From NCBI RefSeq assembly GCF_019048845.1, contig NZ_CP077426.1, forward strand, positions 1,907,501 to 1,971,500: a stretch of 64,000 nucleotides of DNA, in the 5' to 3' direction. This document shows positions 9,094-17,911 of the stretch, piece after piece. Position 1 is the stretch's first letter; every line of letters starts with the position of its first letter. This stretch comes from Vibrio mimicus (lineage in GTDB: Bacteria; Pseudomonadota; Gammaproteobacteria; Enterobacterales; Vibrionaceae). A program made the translations under genes and the position numbers. The notes under the pieces are model-generated. The model was not told the DNA's origin and made no database searches. It saw only the letters and a list, made by a program, of their open reading frames with translations.

Positions 9094-10463
9094 CGCAGTT
9101 TATCTCCAATCAGAATGTCGAGGGCTTTATCAACCCGAATGTGCTGACATGGTTCATCACTAGCCGTTGGCAGTGGTCGAAACGCCGTGAAATCAAACGG
9201 CTGTCGCTGCCAATAATCAGGTTCTGGCAATTTGCGCGGTACTTCACCGGGGAATAACGTGATCGACTCTCCTTCCATCGTCACACCTTGAATCGCCGCA
9301 ACCTTATTGTCTCCCTGCATGATGTAGCCCGATTGCGTGGCACGCACCGAGGCCATACTGATGCAGTTCATTTCAATATTTTCATACGCAGCATGTTGCC
9401 ACGCCGGATGAATCATCTGCTGCAATAGAGAAACCATGTTGACATGCTGCTCTGGTGTCACGTGATCAGCTTTGGTTGCGGCAAACAAAACTTTATCGAT
9501 TTTCGGCGCAAACAGACGACTGAGTAACCCGCTGCGACCATAACGGAAACTTTGCATGATCTGTTCAAGGGCGCTGCGCATATCCAGAAACGATTCATGC
9601 CCCACATTGAGTGGCGATAGGCAATCCACCAACACGATTTGGCGATCAAACGTCGCAAAGTAGTGCTTATAAAAAGCTTTCACCACCTTGTTTTGATATT
9701 CCTGATAGCGCGCTTGCAGCAAGGCGTAATAGCTCTGTTTGCTCACAGAATCTTGCGGCGCATGACATGGGAAGAATTGCAGCACAGGCGCACCTTCCAG
9801 CTCTCCGGGCAGTACAAATCTCCCCGGTTGCACCCAATGTAGGCCATTGGTTTTGCATTGATGCAGATAGTCGGTGTAGCGTGCAGCAATTTCCGCCAAG
9901 GTTTGTTCATTGGCTTCTTGACTAATATCGAGCTGCTCAACGGCCGCACACCATTCTGTTGCAAGTTCTTTGCGCAAGCCATGCAGGGCATTGAATTGCT
10001 GTACTGACCAGGTTGCGTAATCCATCTCTAATAGCGGTAAATCGAGCAACCATTCTCCGGGATAGTCGATGATGTCGAGATACAGAGTCGCGCTGCTTGT
10101 TAATAATTTTTTGCTGCGCTTTTTCGGCTTGTATTTGATCGCCAAGCGAATCTCGCTCACATCTCGTGTTGGCACTGGCCATTGTGCAGGACTGCTTTGC
10201 AGTTGCGCCAGCGCTTCATCATAAGCAAAGCGTGGCACCATCATGTTGGTTTGTGGCACACGTTTAGCACCGATAAAACGCTGTTCACGCCCCGCTGCCA
10301 ATAGCGGCAAATTCTGATGGGTGGAGGTGTGCAAAAGCTGATTAACCAGCGAGGTGATGAAGGCGGTTTTGCCCGCTCGAGAAAGCCCCGTCACGGCCAA
10401 ACGCACATGAGAATCCATACCGCGATGGATAAAATCGCTCATTTCTTGACGAATTCGCTGCAT
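9090..10463 (-). CDS. ycjX: YcjX-like P-loop NTPase (DUF463)
   Basis: 457 residues (E. coli YcjX 465). Walker A GLSRAGKT at residues 26-33; further conserved segments are [19 protein letters not shown], a G3-like DxxG/DYPGE motif, and [11 protein letters not shown] and FAATKADHV (NKxD-like specificity motif TKAD). Predicted GTPase/ATPase of unknown role, paired with YcjF. No signal peptide. The upstream region 10464-10686 holds a hairpin repeat and presumably the promoter. Confidence 0.9.
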   Translation of the reverse strand: MQRIRQEMSDFIHRGMDSHVRLAVTGLSRAGKTAFITSLVNQLLHTSTHQNLPLLAAGREQRFIGAKRVPQTNMMVPRFAYDEALAQLQSSPAQWPVPTRDVSEIRLAIKYKPKKRSKKLLTSSATLYLDIIDYPGEWLLDLPLLEMDYATWSVQQFNALHGLRKELATEWCAAVEQLDISQEANEQTLAEIAARYTDYLHQCKTNGLHWVQPGRFVLPGELEGAPVLQFFPCHAPQDSVSKQSYYALLQARYQEYQNKVVKAFYKHYFATFDRQIVLVDCLSPLNVGHESFLDMRSALEQIMQSFRYGRSGLLSRLFAPKIDKVLFAATKADHVTPEQHVNMVSLLQQMIHPAWQHAAYENIEMNCISMASVRATQSGYIMQGDNKVAAIQGVTMEGESITLFPGEVPRKLPEPDYWQRQPFDFTAFRPLPTASDEPCQHIRVDKALDILIGDKLR

Positions 10464-10530
10464 TCTTTACTCCAAATTAGGATTTGGCACAGCTTAATAA
10501 ACTCAAGCTTAATGTGAGATGAATAGCCTT

Positions 10531-10584
10531 TCCGACTTGAATCCGCAGCGGTATAAGCTGCGGCTTCAAGTTGTCTGGGTAAAT
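10531..10584. repeat. Short dispersed hairpin repeat, copy 1
   Basis: Imperfect palindrome with stem GACTTGAA-t-CCGCAGC / GCTGCGG-c-TTCAAGT-t-GTC and a 7-nt loop, followed by TGGGTA. A related palindrome with the same outer sequences (TTCCGACTTGAA ... TGGGTA) occurs at 63448-63505. Resembles the small intergenic palindromic elements common in Vibrio genomes; no name assigned. Confidence 0.7.
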
Positions 10585-10686
10585 GCTCCCGCCATTTCCA
10601 GCGTAGGAATCTAGTGGAATATTGGTAGATAACTCACCTCTACCGTGTTTAAGGATCACTCAGATTATAGAGGTGATGAGAAGAAA

Positions 10687-10872
10687 TTAGTCTTCTTCAA
10701 TCAGTTTATAGGTCACAAACAGAGCGACTTCGAGCAGCACAAACAGGACGCAGGTAATGGTGACGTATTTCTCATTGAAAATACTGATGCCATGCAGAAT
10801 GAGGTCATAACCGACCACTGCACCAATCACCACCGCAATAATAATTTGTAGAATTTGAATAAAACGAGGCAT
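10687..10872 (-). CDS. Small two-helix membrane protein
   Basis: 61 residues with two hydrophobic helices (about 6-28 and 36-56) and an acidic tail KLIEED; inner-membrane protein of unknown function. An excellent AGGAG site lies 7 nt before the ATG, and the protein fits no frame shadow of a neighbouring gene. It sits alone between the fumarase gene and ycjX, same strand as both. In some annotations such genes are called hypothetical membrane or phosphate-starvation-like proteins; I do not recognise a family. Confidence 0.75.
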   Translation of the reverse strand: MPRFIQILQIIIAVVIGAVVGYDLILHGISIFNEKYVTITCVLFVLLEVALFVTYKLIEED

Positions 10873-10917
10873 GCATAACTCCTGACGTATCGATAACGGG
10901 ATGAATTGTAATATTAA

Positions 10918-10942
10918 AAAGGTGCAACTTGCGCTGCACCTT
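10918..10942 (-). terminator. Terminator downstream of fumarase
   Basis: Stem AAAGGTGCA / TGCACCTTT around an 8-nt loop; on the minus strand it is followed by TTTAATATT, fitting termination of the fumarase transcript. Confidence 0.7.
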
Positions 10943-10990
10943 TGTCATTTTTTTGCCAAGTGTCTCGATTAAAGAACGAGATGAAACCCT

Positions 10991-12508
10991 TCACTTGGCT
11001 GCTTCAGCGATTTTTACTCGCCAAGTATCTGGGCCAATTTGGTGCGCATTCGCGCCAGTTGAATCCACGGCAACAGTGACTGGCATATCTTCGACCTCAA
11101 ATTCGTAGATCGCTTCCATACCCAGATCTTCAAACGCGACCACGCGAGCTTTCTTGATGGCTTTCGCCACTAGGTAAGCCGCACCACCAACCGCCATCAA
11201 ATAAACGGCTTTGTGTTTCTTGATCGATTCAACGGTTGCTGGGCCACGCTCTGCTTTACCAATCATGCCCATGACGCCCACTTCTTCCAGCATCATGTCG
11301 GTAAACTTGTCCATACGCGTTGAGGTTGTTGGGCCTGCGGGGCCAACCACTTCATCGCCTACCGCATCCACAGGGCCAACGTAGTAAATAAACTTGCCTT
11401 TCAAATCCACACCTTCAGGCAGCTTCTCGCCTTTTTGCAGCATGGTTTGAATGCGTTTATGTGCTGCGTCACGACCAGTTAGGATCTTGCCAGACAGCAA
11501 TACAGTTTCACCCGTTTTCCAAGTTTGGATCTCTTCACGGGTGATGTTATCAAGGTTCACACGGCGCGTGTTCGCTCCTGCTTCCCACGTAATTTGTGGC
11601 CAATCTTCTAACTTAGGCGGTGTTAGCTGCGCAGGGCCACTGCCATCAAGAGTGAAATGCACATGGCGTGTCGCCGCACAGTTCGGAATTAAGCACACTG
11701 GTTTTGAAGCGGCATGAGTTGGCGCAGATTTGATTTTTACATCCACCACAGTGGTCAAACCACCAAGGCCTTGTGCACCGATACCAAGCTTATTCACACG
11801 GTTGAAAATGTCTAAACGCAGCTCTTCTTCAGCATTTTGTGGGCCACGTTCGATCAGCTCATGAATATCAATGTGTTCCATCAAGGCTTCTTTCGCCAGC
11901 ACCGCTGCTTTCTCGGCAGTACCGCCAATACCAATACCGAGCATGCCCGGTGGGCACCAGCCCGCGCCCATCAGCGGCACGGTTTTCTCTACCCATTCCG
12001 CAATATCATCGGACGGGTTGAGCATCACCATCTTGGTTTTGTTTTCACTGCCGCCACCTTTGGCCGCAATTTGAATATCCACTTTATCGCCTGGCACCAT
12101 GTTGATGTGTACCACAGCTGGGGTGTTATCTTTGGTATTGATGCGTTTGCCCGCCGGATCCATCAATACCGAGGCACGCAGTGGATTATCTGGGTTGGTG
12201 TACGCTTGGCGCACTCCCTCATCCACCATCTGCTGCACTGTCATATCGGTAGAATCCCATTGCACACCCATACCGATGTTCACGAAGCAAGTAACGATAC
12301 CTGTGTCCTGACAAATTGGGCGGTGTCCTTCCGCTGACATACGAGAGTTGATCAGGATCTGGGCTATCGAGTCTTTAGCCGCTTGGCTTTCTTCACGTTG
12401 GTAGGCTTTTTCTAGGGCTTTTACAAAGTCTAATGGGTGGTAGTAGGAGATGTACTGCAGCGCATCAGCAACACTGCTGATCACATCTTGCTTGCGTATT
12501 ACCGTCAT
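10991..12508 (-). CDS. fumA: Class I fumarate hydratase (iron-sulfur type)
   Basis: Interconverts fumarate and malate in the TCA cycle using a [4Fe-4S] cluster. 505 residues, the single-chain class I form (E. coli FumA 548). The three cluster cysteines are visible: C66 in RPICQDTG, C185 in GWCPPGMLGIG and C277 in IPNCAATRH. The C-terminal beta domain contains GPTTSTRMDKF and GPATVESIKKHKAVYLM, as expected. Monocistronic, with a downstream hairpin at 10918-10942 and a divergent pabB upstream. As an Fe-S enzyme it is oxygen sensitive. fumA versus fumB cannot be separated by sequence alone. Confidence 0.95.
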   Translation of the reverse strand: MTVIRKQDVISSVADALQYISYYHPLDFVKALEKAYQREESQAAKDSIAQILINSRMSAEGHRPICQDTGIVTCFVNIGMGVQWDSTDMTVQQMVDEGVRQAYTNPDNPLRASVLMDPAGKRINTKDNTPAVVHINMVPGDKVDIQIAAKGGGSENKTKMVMLNPSDDIAEWVEKTVPLMGAGWCPPGMLGIGIGGTAEKAAVLAKEALMEHIDIHELIERGPQNAEEELRLDIFNRVNKLGIGAQGLGGLTTVVDVKIKSAPTHAASKPVCLIPNCAATRHVHFTLDGSGPAQLTPPKLEDWPQITWEAGANTRRVNLDNITREEIQTWKTGETVLLSGKILTGRDAAHKRIQTMLQKGEKLPEGVDLKGKFIYYVGPVDAVGDEVVGPAGPTTSTRMDKFTDMMLEEVGVMGMIGKAERGPATVESIKKHKAVYLMAVGGAAYLVAKAIKKARVVAFEDLGMEAIYEFEVEDMPVTVAVDSTGANAHQIGPDTWRVKIAEAAK

Positions 12509-12686
12509 TGCTTGCCTCGTTATTGTTATGCTTCCGTGTACTGCCGCTATTTACGTGGACAACTGCTTTCCAAATGGAAGAAAGCTCTCACTCTTTAAGT
12601 AGCAGCTTTGTATGAGGTTTTTATGATACTCTTGCTTTCCTCACGATGCTACGCAATGAACGGTTTCTCTGTCACAAATTACACAA

Positions 12687-14063
12687 ATGAATAACAACCA
12701 AATTTTGTCAATTGAACACAAACAGTTAACTTATCATCCTGATATTGCTAAACAATTTTTCATACATATTGAACAGCAACCTTGGGCGATGCTGCTGCGC
12801 TCCGCTTCTACCACTCATATGGATAGCCGCTTTGATATTCTGGTCGCCAATCCTTTAGCCACTCTAGTGACTTTTGGTGATGAAACGGAAATCAGCACTC
12901 AAAATGGCGTGACATTGTCACGAAAAGATCCCTTTACATTACTGGCACAAGCTCAGCAACACTACTTGCCAGAACGTTCTTGTGCACATGAATTGCCTTT
13001 TATCGGCGGTGCACTTGGCTACTTCGCTTATGATTTGGGACGATGTGTTGAAACCATTCCGACCTTAGCAGAACAAGACATTGCCATGCCAGAGATGGCG
13101 GTGGGAATTTACTCTTGGGCGCTGGTCGTTGATCATCAAAAACAGACTGCGCAGTTAGTCGGTGAAGGCGTTGAGAATGCTTGGGCTTGGTTAAGCCAAC
13201 AACAAGTGGAGAACCAAGCAGATACTGCGGATTTTGCGCTGACTTCACCTTGGCGCTCCAATATGAGTTATGCCGCCTATCAAGATAAATTTACCCGAGT
13301 ACAGCAGTATTTGCGTTCCGGAGACTGTTACCAAATCAACCTCGCGCAGCGCTTTCAGGCTCATTACACCGGCAGTGAATGGCAAGCGTATTTGAAATTG
13401 GAAGCTGGTAATCAAGCGCCCTTCTCCGCCTTTTTGCGTCTACCGCAAGGGGCTATTTTGAGCGTTTCTCCAGAACGTTTTCTGCAAGTGGCAGATCGGG
13501 TGATTGAAACCAAACCGATCAAAGGCACCCGCCCTCGTAGTGCTGACAGCCAGCAAGATAAAGCGTTAATGCAAGATTTGGCTACCGCGGAAAAGGATCA
13601 AGCGGAAAACTTGATGATTGTCGACCTGCTGCGTAATGACATTGGCCGCGTGGCTACACCGGGCAGTGTTCATGTACCGAAACTGTTTGATGTGGAGAGC
13701 TTTCCTGCTGTGCACCATCTGGTAAGCACGATTCGCGCAACCCTCGATGAACGCTATGAATTGGCCGATCTGCTCCGTGCTTGTTTCCCCGGTGGCTCCA
13801 TTACTGGCGCGCCCAAAGTTCGAGCGATGGAAATTATTGAGGAGCTTGAGCCGCATCGACGTAGCGCTTATTGCGGATCCATCGGTTACCTCAGTCGCCA
13901 TGGAAAAATGGACACCAGCATCACCATTCGCACTCTAGTGGCTTATCAGCAACAGCTCTATGCTTGGGCGGGCGGCGGTTTAGTGGCGGATAGCGAGTGC
14001 GCCTCTGAATATCAAGAAACGCTCGATAAACTAAGCCGAATCCTTCCGACTTTGGAGAGTTAG
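12687..14063 (+). CDS. pabB: Aminodeoxychorismate synthase component I
   Basis: Chorismate-binding enzyme that with PabA makes 4-amino-4-deoxychorismate for folate synthesis. 458 residues. Conserved chorismate-domain motifs: SPERFLQ, the PabB-type PIKGTRPR (the lysine of PIKGT separates PabB from anthranilate synthase PIAGT), LMIVDLLRNDIGR, FPGGSITGAPKVRAMEII and YCGSIGYL. ATG at 12687 directly follows a weak SD. Divergent from fumarase across a 178-bp gap. Terminator at 14094-14117. Confidence 0.95.
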   Translation: MNNNQILSIEHKQLTYHPDIAKQFFIHIEQQPWAMLLRSASTTHMDSRFDILVANPLATLVTFGDETEISTQNGVTLSRKDPFTLLAQAQQHYLPERSCAHELPFIGGALGYFAYDLGRCVETIPTLAEQDIAMPEMAVGIYSWALVVDHQKQTAQLVGEGVENAWAWLSQQQVENQADTADFALTSPWRSNMSYAAYQDKFTRVQQYLRSGDCYQINLAQRFQAHYTGSEWQAYLKLEAGNQAPFSAFLRLPQGAILSVSPERFLQVADRVIETKPIKGTRPRSADSQQDKALMQDLATAEKDQAENLMIVDLLRNDIGRVATPGSVHVPKLFDVESFPAVHHLVSTIRATLDERYELADLLRACFPGGSITGAPKVRAMEIIEELEPHRRSAYCGSIGYLSRHGKMDTSITIRTLVAYQQQLYAWAGGGLVADSECASEYQETLDKLSRILPTLES

Positions 14064-14093
14064 TTTTTCCCCATCCACTCATATAATGGCAGC

Positions 14094-14117
14094 GAGCAAA
14101 ACCTACGCTGCCATTTT
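14094..14117 (+). terminator. Terminator after pabB
   Basis: AATGGCAGCG / CGCTGCCATT stem followed by TTT; position just downstream of the pabB stop. Confidence 0.8.
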
Positions 14118-14225
14118 TAGCGACACTCGGTTCACAATCGGTCAAATGTGCTTCACTCGGCAGCATGATTCTTCAAAACACGCTATAACATGTGTTGTAC
14201 ATTAATCACGGTATAGAGGCCATCT

Positions 14226-14840
14226 TTGCGAAATATCAGCCGTAACGAATTTATCCAGCAGTTTCAGCTCAATTTACCTGTAGCCTATCATCAGGAAAGC
14301 TTGCTGAGAGTCGCTCATTTGGCTCCCGATTCACTGCGTAAGGCTTCAGTATTGATTGGTGTGGTTGAGCGGCAACAAGGATTGCAGGTGATTTTGACAA
14401 AACGAGCAGCGCATTTAAGGCACCATCCTGGGCAAATCAGTTTTCCCGGCGGCAAATATGAAGAAAGCGATCACTCGTTGCAGCAAACCGCCAAGCGTGA
14501 AGCGCGTGAAGAGATAGGCATCAATGAAGAGAAGATCCACATTGTCGGCCAATTACCCGAGTTAGTGACTGTGAGTCAATTTGCGGTGACGCCTATTTTG
14601 GCGTTTGTGGAATCGGACTACCAAATTCAGCTCGATCACAACGAAGTCGATGAAGTTTTCGAAGTGCCGATCAGTTTTTTGCTCGATCGAAAAAAGATCT
14701 ACACAGGAACGTTTCAGCTAAAAAACCACCGCCATCGAGTGTTCGCCATCCCCTATAAACAACATTTTATATGGGGTATGACTGCACAAATCATCCAATC
14801 CCTCCAAAAACAACTGTTTAATTACAATGAGTTAGTTTAA
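14226..14840 (+). CDS. nudL: Nudix CoA pyrophosphatase, NudL-like
   Basis: 204-residue Nudix hydrolase. The NuCoA signature LTKRAAHLRHHPGQISFPGG precedes the Nudix box GGKYEESDHSLQQTAKREAR followed by EEIGI, giving the GX5EX7REUXEEXGU pattern. This combination defines CoA/acyl-CoA pyrophosphatases (E. coli NudL/YeaB). The start is a TTG at 14226, with AGAGG six bases upstream and no better in-frame start nearby; the residues RNISRNEFIQQF immediately following look native. In E. coli the order pabB-nudL-sdaA is the same, supporting orthology. Confidence 0.9.
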   Translation: MRNISRNEFIQQFQLNLPVAYHQESLLRVAHLAPDSLRKASVLIGVVERQQGLQVILTKRAAHLRHHPGQISFPGGKYEESDHSLQQTAKREAREEIGINEEKIHIVGQLPELVTVSQFAVTPILAFVESDYQIQLDHNEVDEVFEVPISFLLDRKKIYTGTFQLKNHRHRVFAIPYKQHFIWGMTAQIIQSLQKQLFNYNELV

Positions 14841-15138
14841 CTTTTCTTTTTATTTATTATTGTTAACAGCCATGTTTTGATTAGGAAATCTAATAACGAA
14901 TCAAGGCAAACGTTTGCCAACTCATCCACTGAGAATTATTTACTCACAGATAACTTTATCTAATCCAAGCCATTAACAATTCTCACATGTGGCACGCCAA
15001 TTTCGTGATCAAAAATAGGTTTTTGATAGAAGTTTCAATAAGCACGGTCAATCATGATTTAGATCTAGTTTTATTCTGTGAAAAATGTGCAAAAATGCAC
15101 GCCGACTTATTTCCTGTTCCCCAAATGAGTAAAAACAC
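14841..15138. promoter_or_regulatory. sdaC upstream region
   Basis: 298 bp of AT-rich DNA ahead of the serine transporter gene; must carry its promoter. I see no operator I can name with confidence; an Lrp or CRP site would be expected from other species but is not demonstrated here. Confidence 0.4.
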
Positions 15139-16392
15139 ATGAATACTACAACAGCGGCTACTTCTACAGCACGTTCTGCTAGCAAGTGGACCTACAAAGA
15201 TTTCACATGGGCTCTATCCCTTTTCGGTACAGCAGTCGGTGCAGGTGTTCTATTCCTGCCTATTAAAGCCGGTGCTGGTGGTTTCTGGCCATTAGTAATT
15301 CTCGCTTTAATTGCAGCACCAATGACTTGGTTCGCTCACAAATCCCTCGCTCGTTTTGTTCTTTCTGCTAAAAACCCTGATGCGGACATCACCGATACTG
15401 TTGAAGAACATTTCGGTAAAGCGGGTGCAAACCTCATCACCTTCGCCTACTTCTTTGCCATTTACCCTATCGTTTTGATTTATGGCGTTGGTATCACAAA
15501 CACCGTTGACTCTTTCCTAGTAAACCAAATGGGTATGGAATCCATCCCTCGCTGGCTACTGTCTGGTGCGCTGATTATTGCTATGACTGCGGGCGTTGTG
15601 TTTGGTAAAGAACTGATGCTGAAAGCCACTTCTGCTATGGTTTACCCACTGGTATTCATTCTGCTGGCTCTCTCTTTCTATCTGATCCCAGATTGGAACA
15701 CTTCTATGATGGAAGTCGCGCCTGACTGGTCTGCAATGCCAGCTATCGTATGGCTTGCCATTCCAATCATCGTGTTCTCTTTCAACCACAGCCCAATCAT
15801 TTCTCAATTCTCTAAAGAGCAACGCCAACAGTTTGGTGACGATGCGGTGAAGAAAACCGACATGATCACTGGCGGTGCAGCCATGATGCTGATGGGCTTT
15901 GTTATGTTCTTCGTATTCTCTGTGGTTCTGTCACTGTCTCCTGAAGAACTGGCTATGGCGAAAGAACAAAACATCTCTGTTCTGTCTTACCTAGCGAACG
16001 AACACGCTTCACCAATCATCTCTTACTTAGGCCCAATCGTGGCATTCGCAGCAATCACTTCAAGCTACTTTGGTCACTTCCTAGGTGCTCATGAAGGTCT
16101 GGTTGGCCTAGTGAAATCTCGCAGCGATATGCAAATCAGCAAGATTGAAAAAATCTCTCTGGGCTTCATCGTCATCACCACTTGGATTGTTGCGATTATC
16201 AACCCAAGCATCCTTGGCATGATCGAAACCATGGGCGCACCAATGATTGCTGCTATCTTGTTCCTGCTACCTGTATTTGCAATGCACAAGGTACCTGCGA
16301 TGGCGAAGTTCAAGACTTCAGCACCTGTACAGATTTTTACAGTTATTTGTGGCTTGGCTGCGATTAGTTCTGTAATCTACGGCGCTCTTTAA
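15139..16392 (+). CDS. sdaC: Serine transporter SdaC (HAAAP family)
   Basis: 417-residue inner-membrane serine/proton symporter of the hydroxy/aromatic amino acid permease family, with about eleven hydrophobic helices beginning at FTWALSLFGTAVGAGVLFLP, the family signature at TM1. Contains VFSFNHSPIISQFSKEQR typical of SdaC. It supplies serine to the deaminase encoded 92 nt downstream. A leaky hairpin at 16441-16467 separates the two, suggesting that sdaA is partly expressed from readthrough or from its own promoter. Confidence 0.95.
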   Translation: MNTTTAATSTARSASKWTYKDFTWALSLFGTAVGAGVLFLPIKAGAGGFWPLVILALIAAPMTWFAHKSLARFVLSAKNPDADITDTVEEHFGKAGANLITFAYFFAIYPIVLIYGVGITNTVDSFLVNQMGMESIPRWLLSGALIIAMTAGVVFGKELMLKATSAMVYPLVFILLALSFYLIPDWNTSMMEVAPDWSAMPAIVWLAIPIIVFSFNHSPIISQFSKEQRQQFGDDAVKKTDMITGGAAMMLMGFVMFFVFSVVLSLSPEELAMAKEQNISVLSYLANEHASPIISYLGPIVAFAAITSSYFGHFLGAHEGLVGLVKSRSDMQISKIEKISLGFIVITTWIVAIINPSILGMIETMGAPMIAAILFLLPVFAMHKVPAMAKFKTSAPVQIFTVICGLAAISSVIYGAL

Positions 16393-16440
16393 TCTCTACC
16401 TCTGCGTATGAGCTTAAAACACAAAACATAACTATACCAA

Positions 16441-16467
16441 AAGCCTCCCTAACCTTAGGGGGGCTTA
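16441..16467 (+). terminator. Intercistronic hairpin between sdaC and sdaA
   Basis: Stem AAGCCTCCCTAA / TTAGGGGGGCTT with a CC loop, followed by AGTTTTGA. Strong stem but poor T-tract; likely a partial terminator or an RNA-stability element. Confidence 0.6.
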
Positions 16468-16484
16468 GTTTTGAGGCATTCAAA

Positions 16485-17846
16485 ATGATTAGTGTATTTG
16501 ACATCTATAAAATCGGTGTTGGTCCTTCGAGCTCACACACGGTTGGACCGATGAAAGCGGGTAAAGAGTTTATTGATGAACTTCGCTCAATGGGAAAATT
16601 GCGCGACATCACTAAAATCACCGTGGACGTTTATGGATCGCTATCACTGACAGGGAAAGGTCACCACACGGATATCGCTATCATCATGGGTCTGGCAGGC
16701 AATACGCCAGAGAAAGTGGATATCGACTCAATTCCGGGCTTTATTGCTCGTGTAGAAGAAACTGAACGTCTTCCTGTTGGTATGCACTGTCATACCGTCT
16801 CTTTCCCTCGTGAAGGTGGCATGAATTTCCACCGCACTAATCTGGCATTGCACGAAAACGGCATGCAGATTCACGCGTGGATCAATGACGAGAAAATCTT
16901 CAGCAAAACTTACTACTCTATCGGTGGTGGTTTCATCGTTGATGAAGAACACTTCGGTAAAGAGAGTGAATCTCTCATTCAAGTTCCTTATGTTTTCCGC
17001 TCTGCTGAAGAGCTGCTGAACCAGTGTAAAGAGAGTGGCCTCTCGATCAGCACGCTAGTAATGGCGAACGAAAAAGCCATGCACTCAGACGAAGAAGTGC
17101 GCACTTATTTCGCGAACATTTGGCGTACGATGCGTGAGTGCATGGAACGCGGCATGAACACCGAAGGCATCCTACCTGGGCCTTTGCGTGTACCACGCCG
17201 TGCAGCAGCGCTGCGTCAACAACTGCTCACATCAGAAAAAACCACCAACGATCCAATGGCGGTAGTTGACTGGGTAAACATGTATGCGTTTGCGGTTAAC
17301 GAAGAGAACGCAGCTGGTGGCCGTGTAGTCACTGCACCAACCAACGGTGCGTGCGGCATTATCCCTGCAGTACTCGCCTACTACGACAAATTCATCCAAA
17401 CCGTGACTGAGAAAGACTACATCCGTTACTTCGCAGCTTCTGGTGCGATTGGTGGTTTGTACAAGCGTAATGCCTCTATCTCAGGTGCGGAAGTAGGCTG
17501 TCAAGGTGAAGTGGGTGTGGCTTGTTCTATGGCCGCTGCGGGCCTAGCTGAGCTTTTAGGCGGTAGCCCAGAGCAAGTGTGTATGGCGGCTGAAATCGCA
17601 ATGGAACACAACCTCGGTTTGACTTGTGACCCAGTGGCAGGACAAGTACAGGTTCCGTGTATCGAGCGTAACGGTATTGCAGCGGTAAAAGCGATCAACT
17701 CAACTCGTATGGCGCTGCGTCGTTCTTCTGCCCCACGTGTTTCACTGGATAAAGTGATTGAAACTATGCTGGAAACCGGCAAGGACATGAATGCTAAGTA
17801 CCGTGAAACTTCACAAGGTGGCTTGGCAATCAAAGTGATCTGCTAA
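16485..17846 (+). CDS. sdaA: L-serine ammonia-lyase (serine deaminase)
   Basis: Iron-sulfur enzyme converting L-serine to pyruvate and ammonia; 453 residues (E. coli SdaA 454). N-terminal beta domain starts [19 protein letters not shown]; the alpha domain has [15 protein letters not shown] and [20 protein letters not shown], which carry the cluster cysteines. GAGGC lies upstream of the ATG. Follows its transporter gene, so serine uptake and degradation are organised together. Ended by a strong terminator at 17869-17898. Confidence 0.96.
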   Translation: MISVFDIYKIGVGPSSSHTVGPMKAGKEFIDELRSMGKLRDITKITVDVYGSLSLTGKGHHTDIAIIMGLAGNTPEKVDIDSIPGFIARVEETERLPVGMHCHTVSFPREGGMNFHRTNLALHENGMQIHAWINDEKIFSKTYYSIGGGFIVDEEHFGKESESLIQVPYVFRSAEELLNQCKESGLSISTLVMANEKAMHSDEEVRTYFANIWRTMRECMERGMNTEGILPGPLRVPRRAAALRQQLLTSEKTTNDPMAVVDWVNMYAFAVNEENAAGGRVVTAPTNGACGIIPAVLAYYDKFIQTVTEKDYIRYFAASGAIGGLYKRNASISGAEVGCQGEVGVACSMAAAGLAELLGGSPEQVCMAAEIAMEHNLGLTCDPVAGQVQVPCIERNGIAAVKAINSTRMALRRSSAPRVSLDKVIETMLETGKDMNAKYRETSQGGLAIKVIC

Positions 17847-17868
17847 TCGCAGCACTTTTTACTATTAC

Positions 17869-17898
17869 AAAAACGCCCGGATAGCCGGGCGTTTTTTT
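17869..17898. terminator. Strong terminator after sdaA
   Basis: AAAAACGCCCGG / CCGGGCGTTTTTTT stem with ATAG loop, usable from both sides (sdaA + and the hydrolase gene -). It marks the left border of the accessory block. Confidence 0.92.
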
Positions 17899-17911
17899 AA
17901 GCGCAAGTCTG

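Noticed and set aside
10645..10851. 68-residue + strand ORF overlapping the small membrane protein
   Set aside because: Charged, composition-biased shadow; the minus-strand frame has AGGAG and two membrane helices.
11837..12337. 166-residue + strand ORF inside fumarase
   Set aside because: Antisense shadow; His-rich composition from the fumarase codons, no start context.
16441..16467. Riboswitch between sdaC and sdaA
   Set aside because: Only a single hairpin of about 12 bp without any known aptamer core; better explained as partial terminator.
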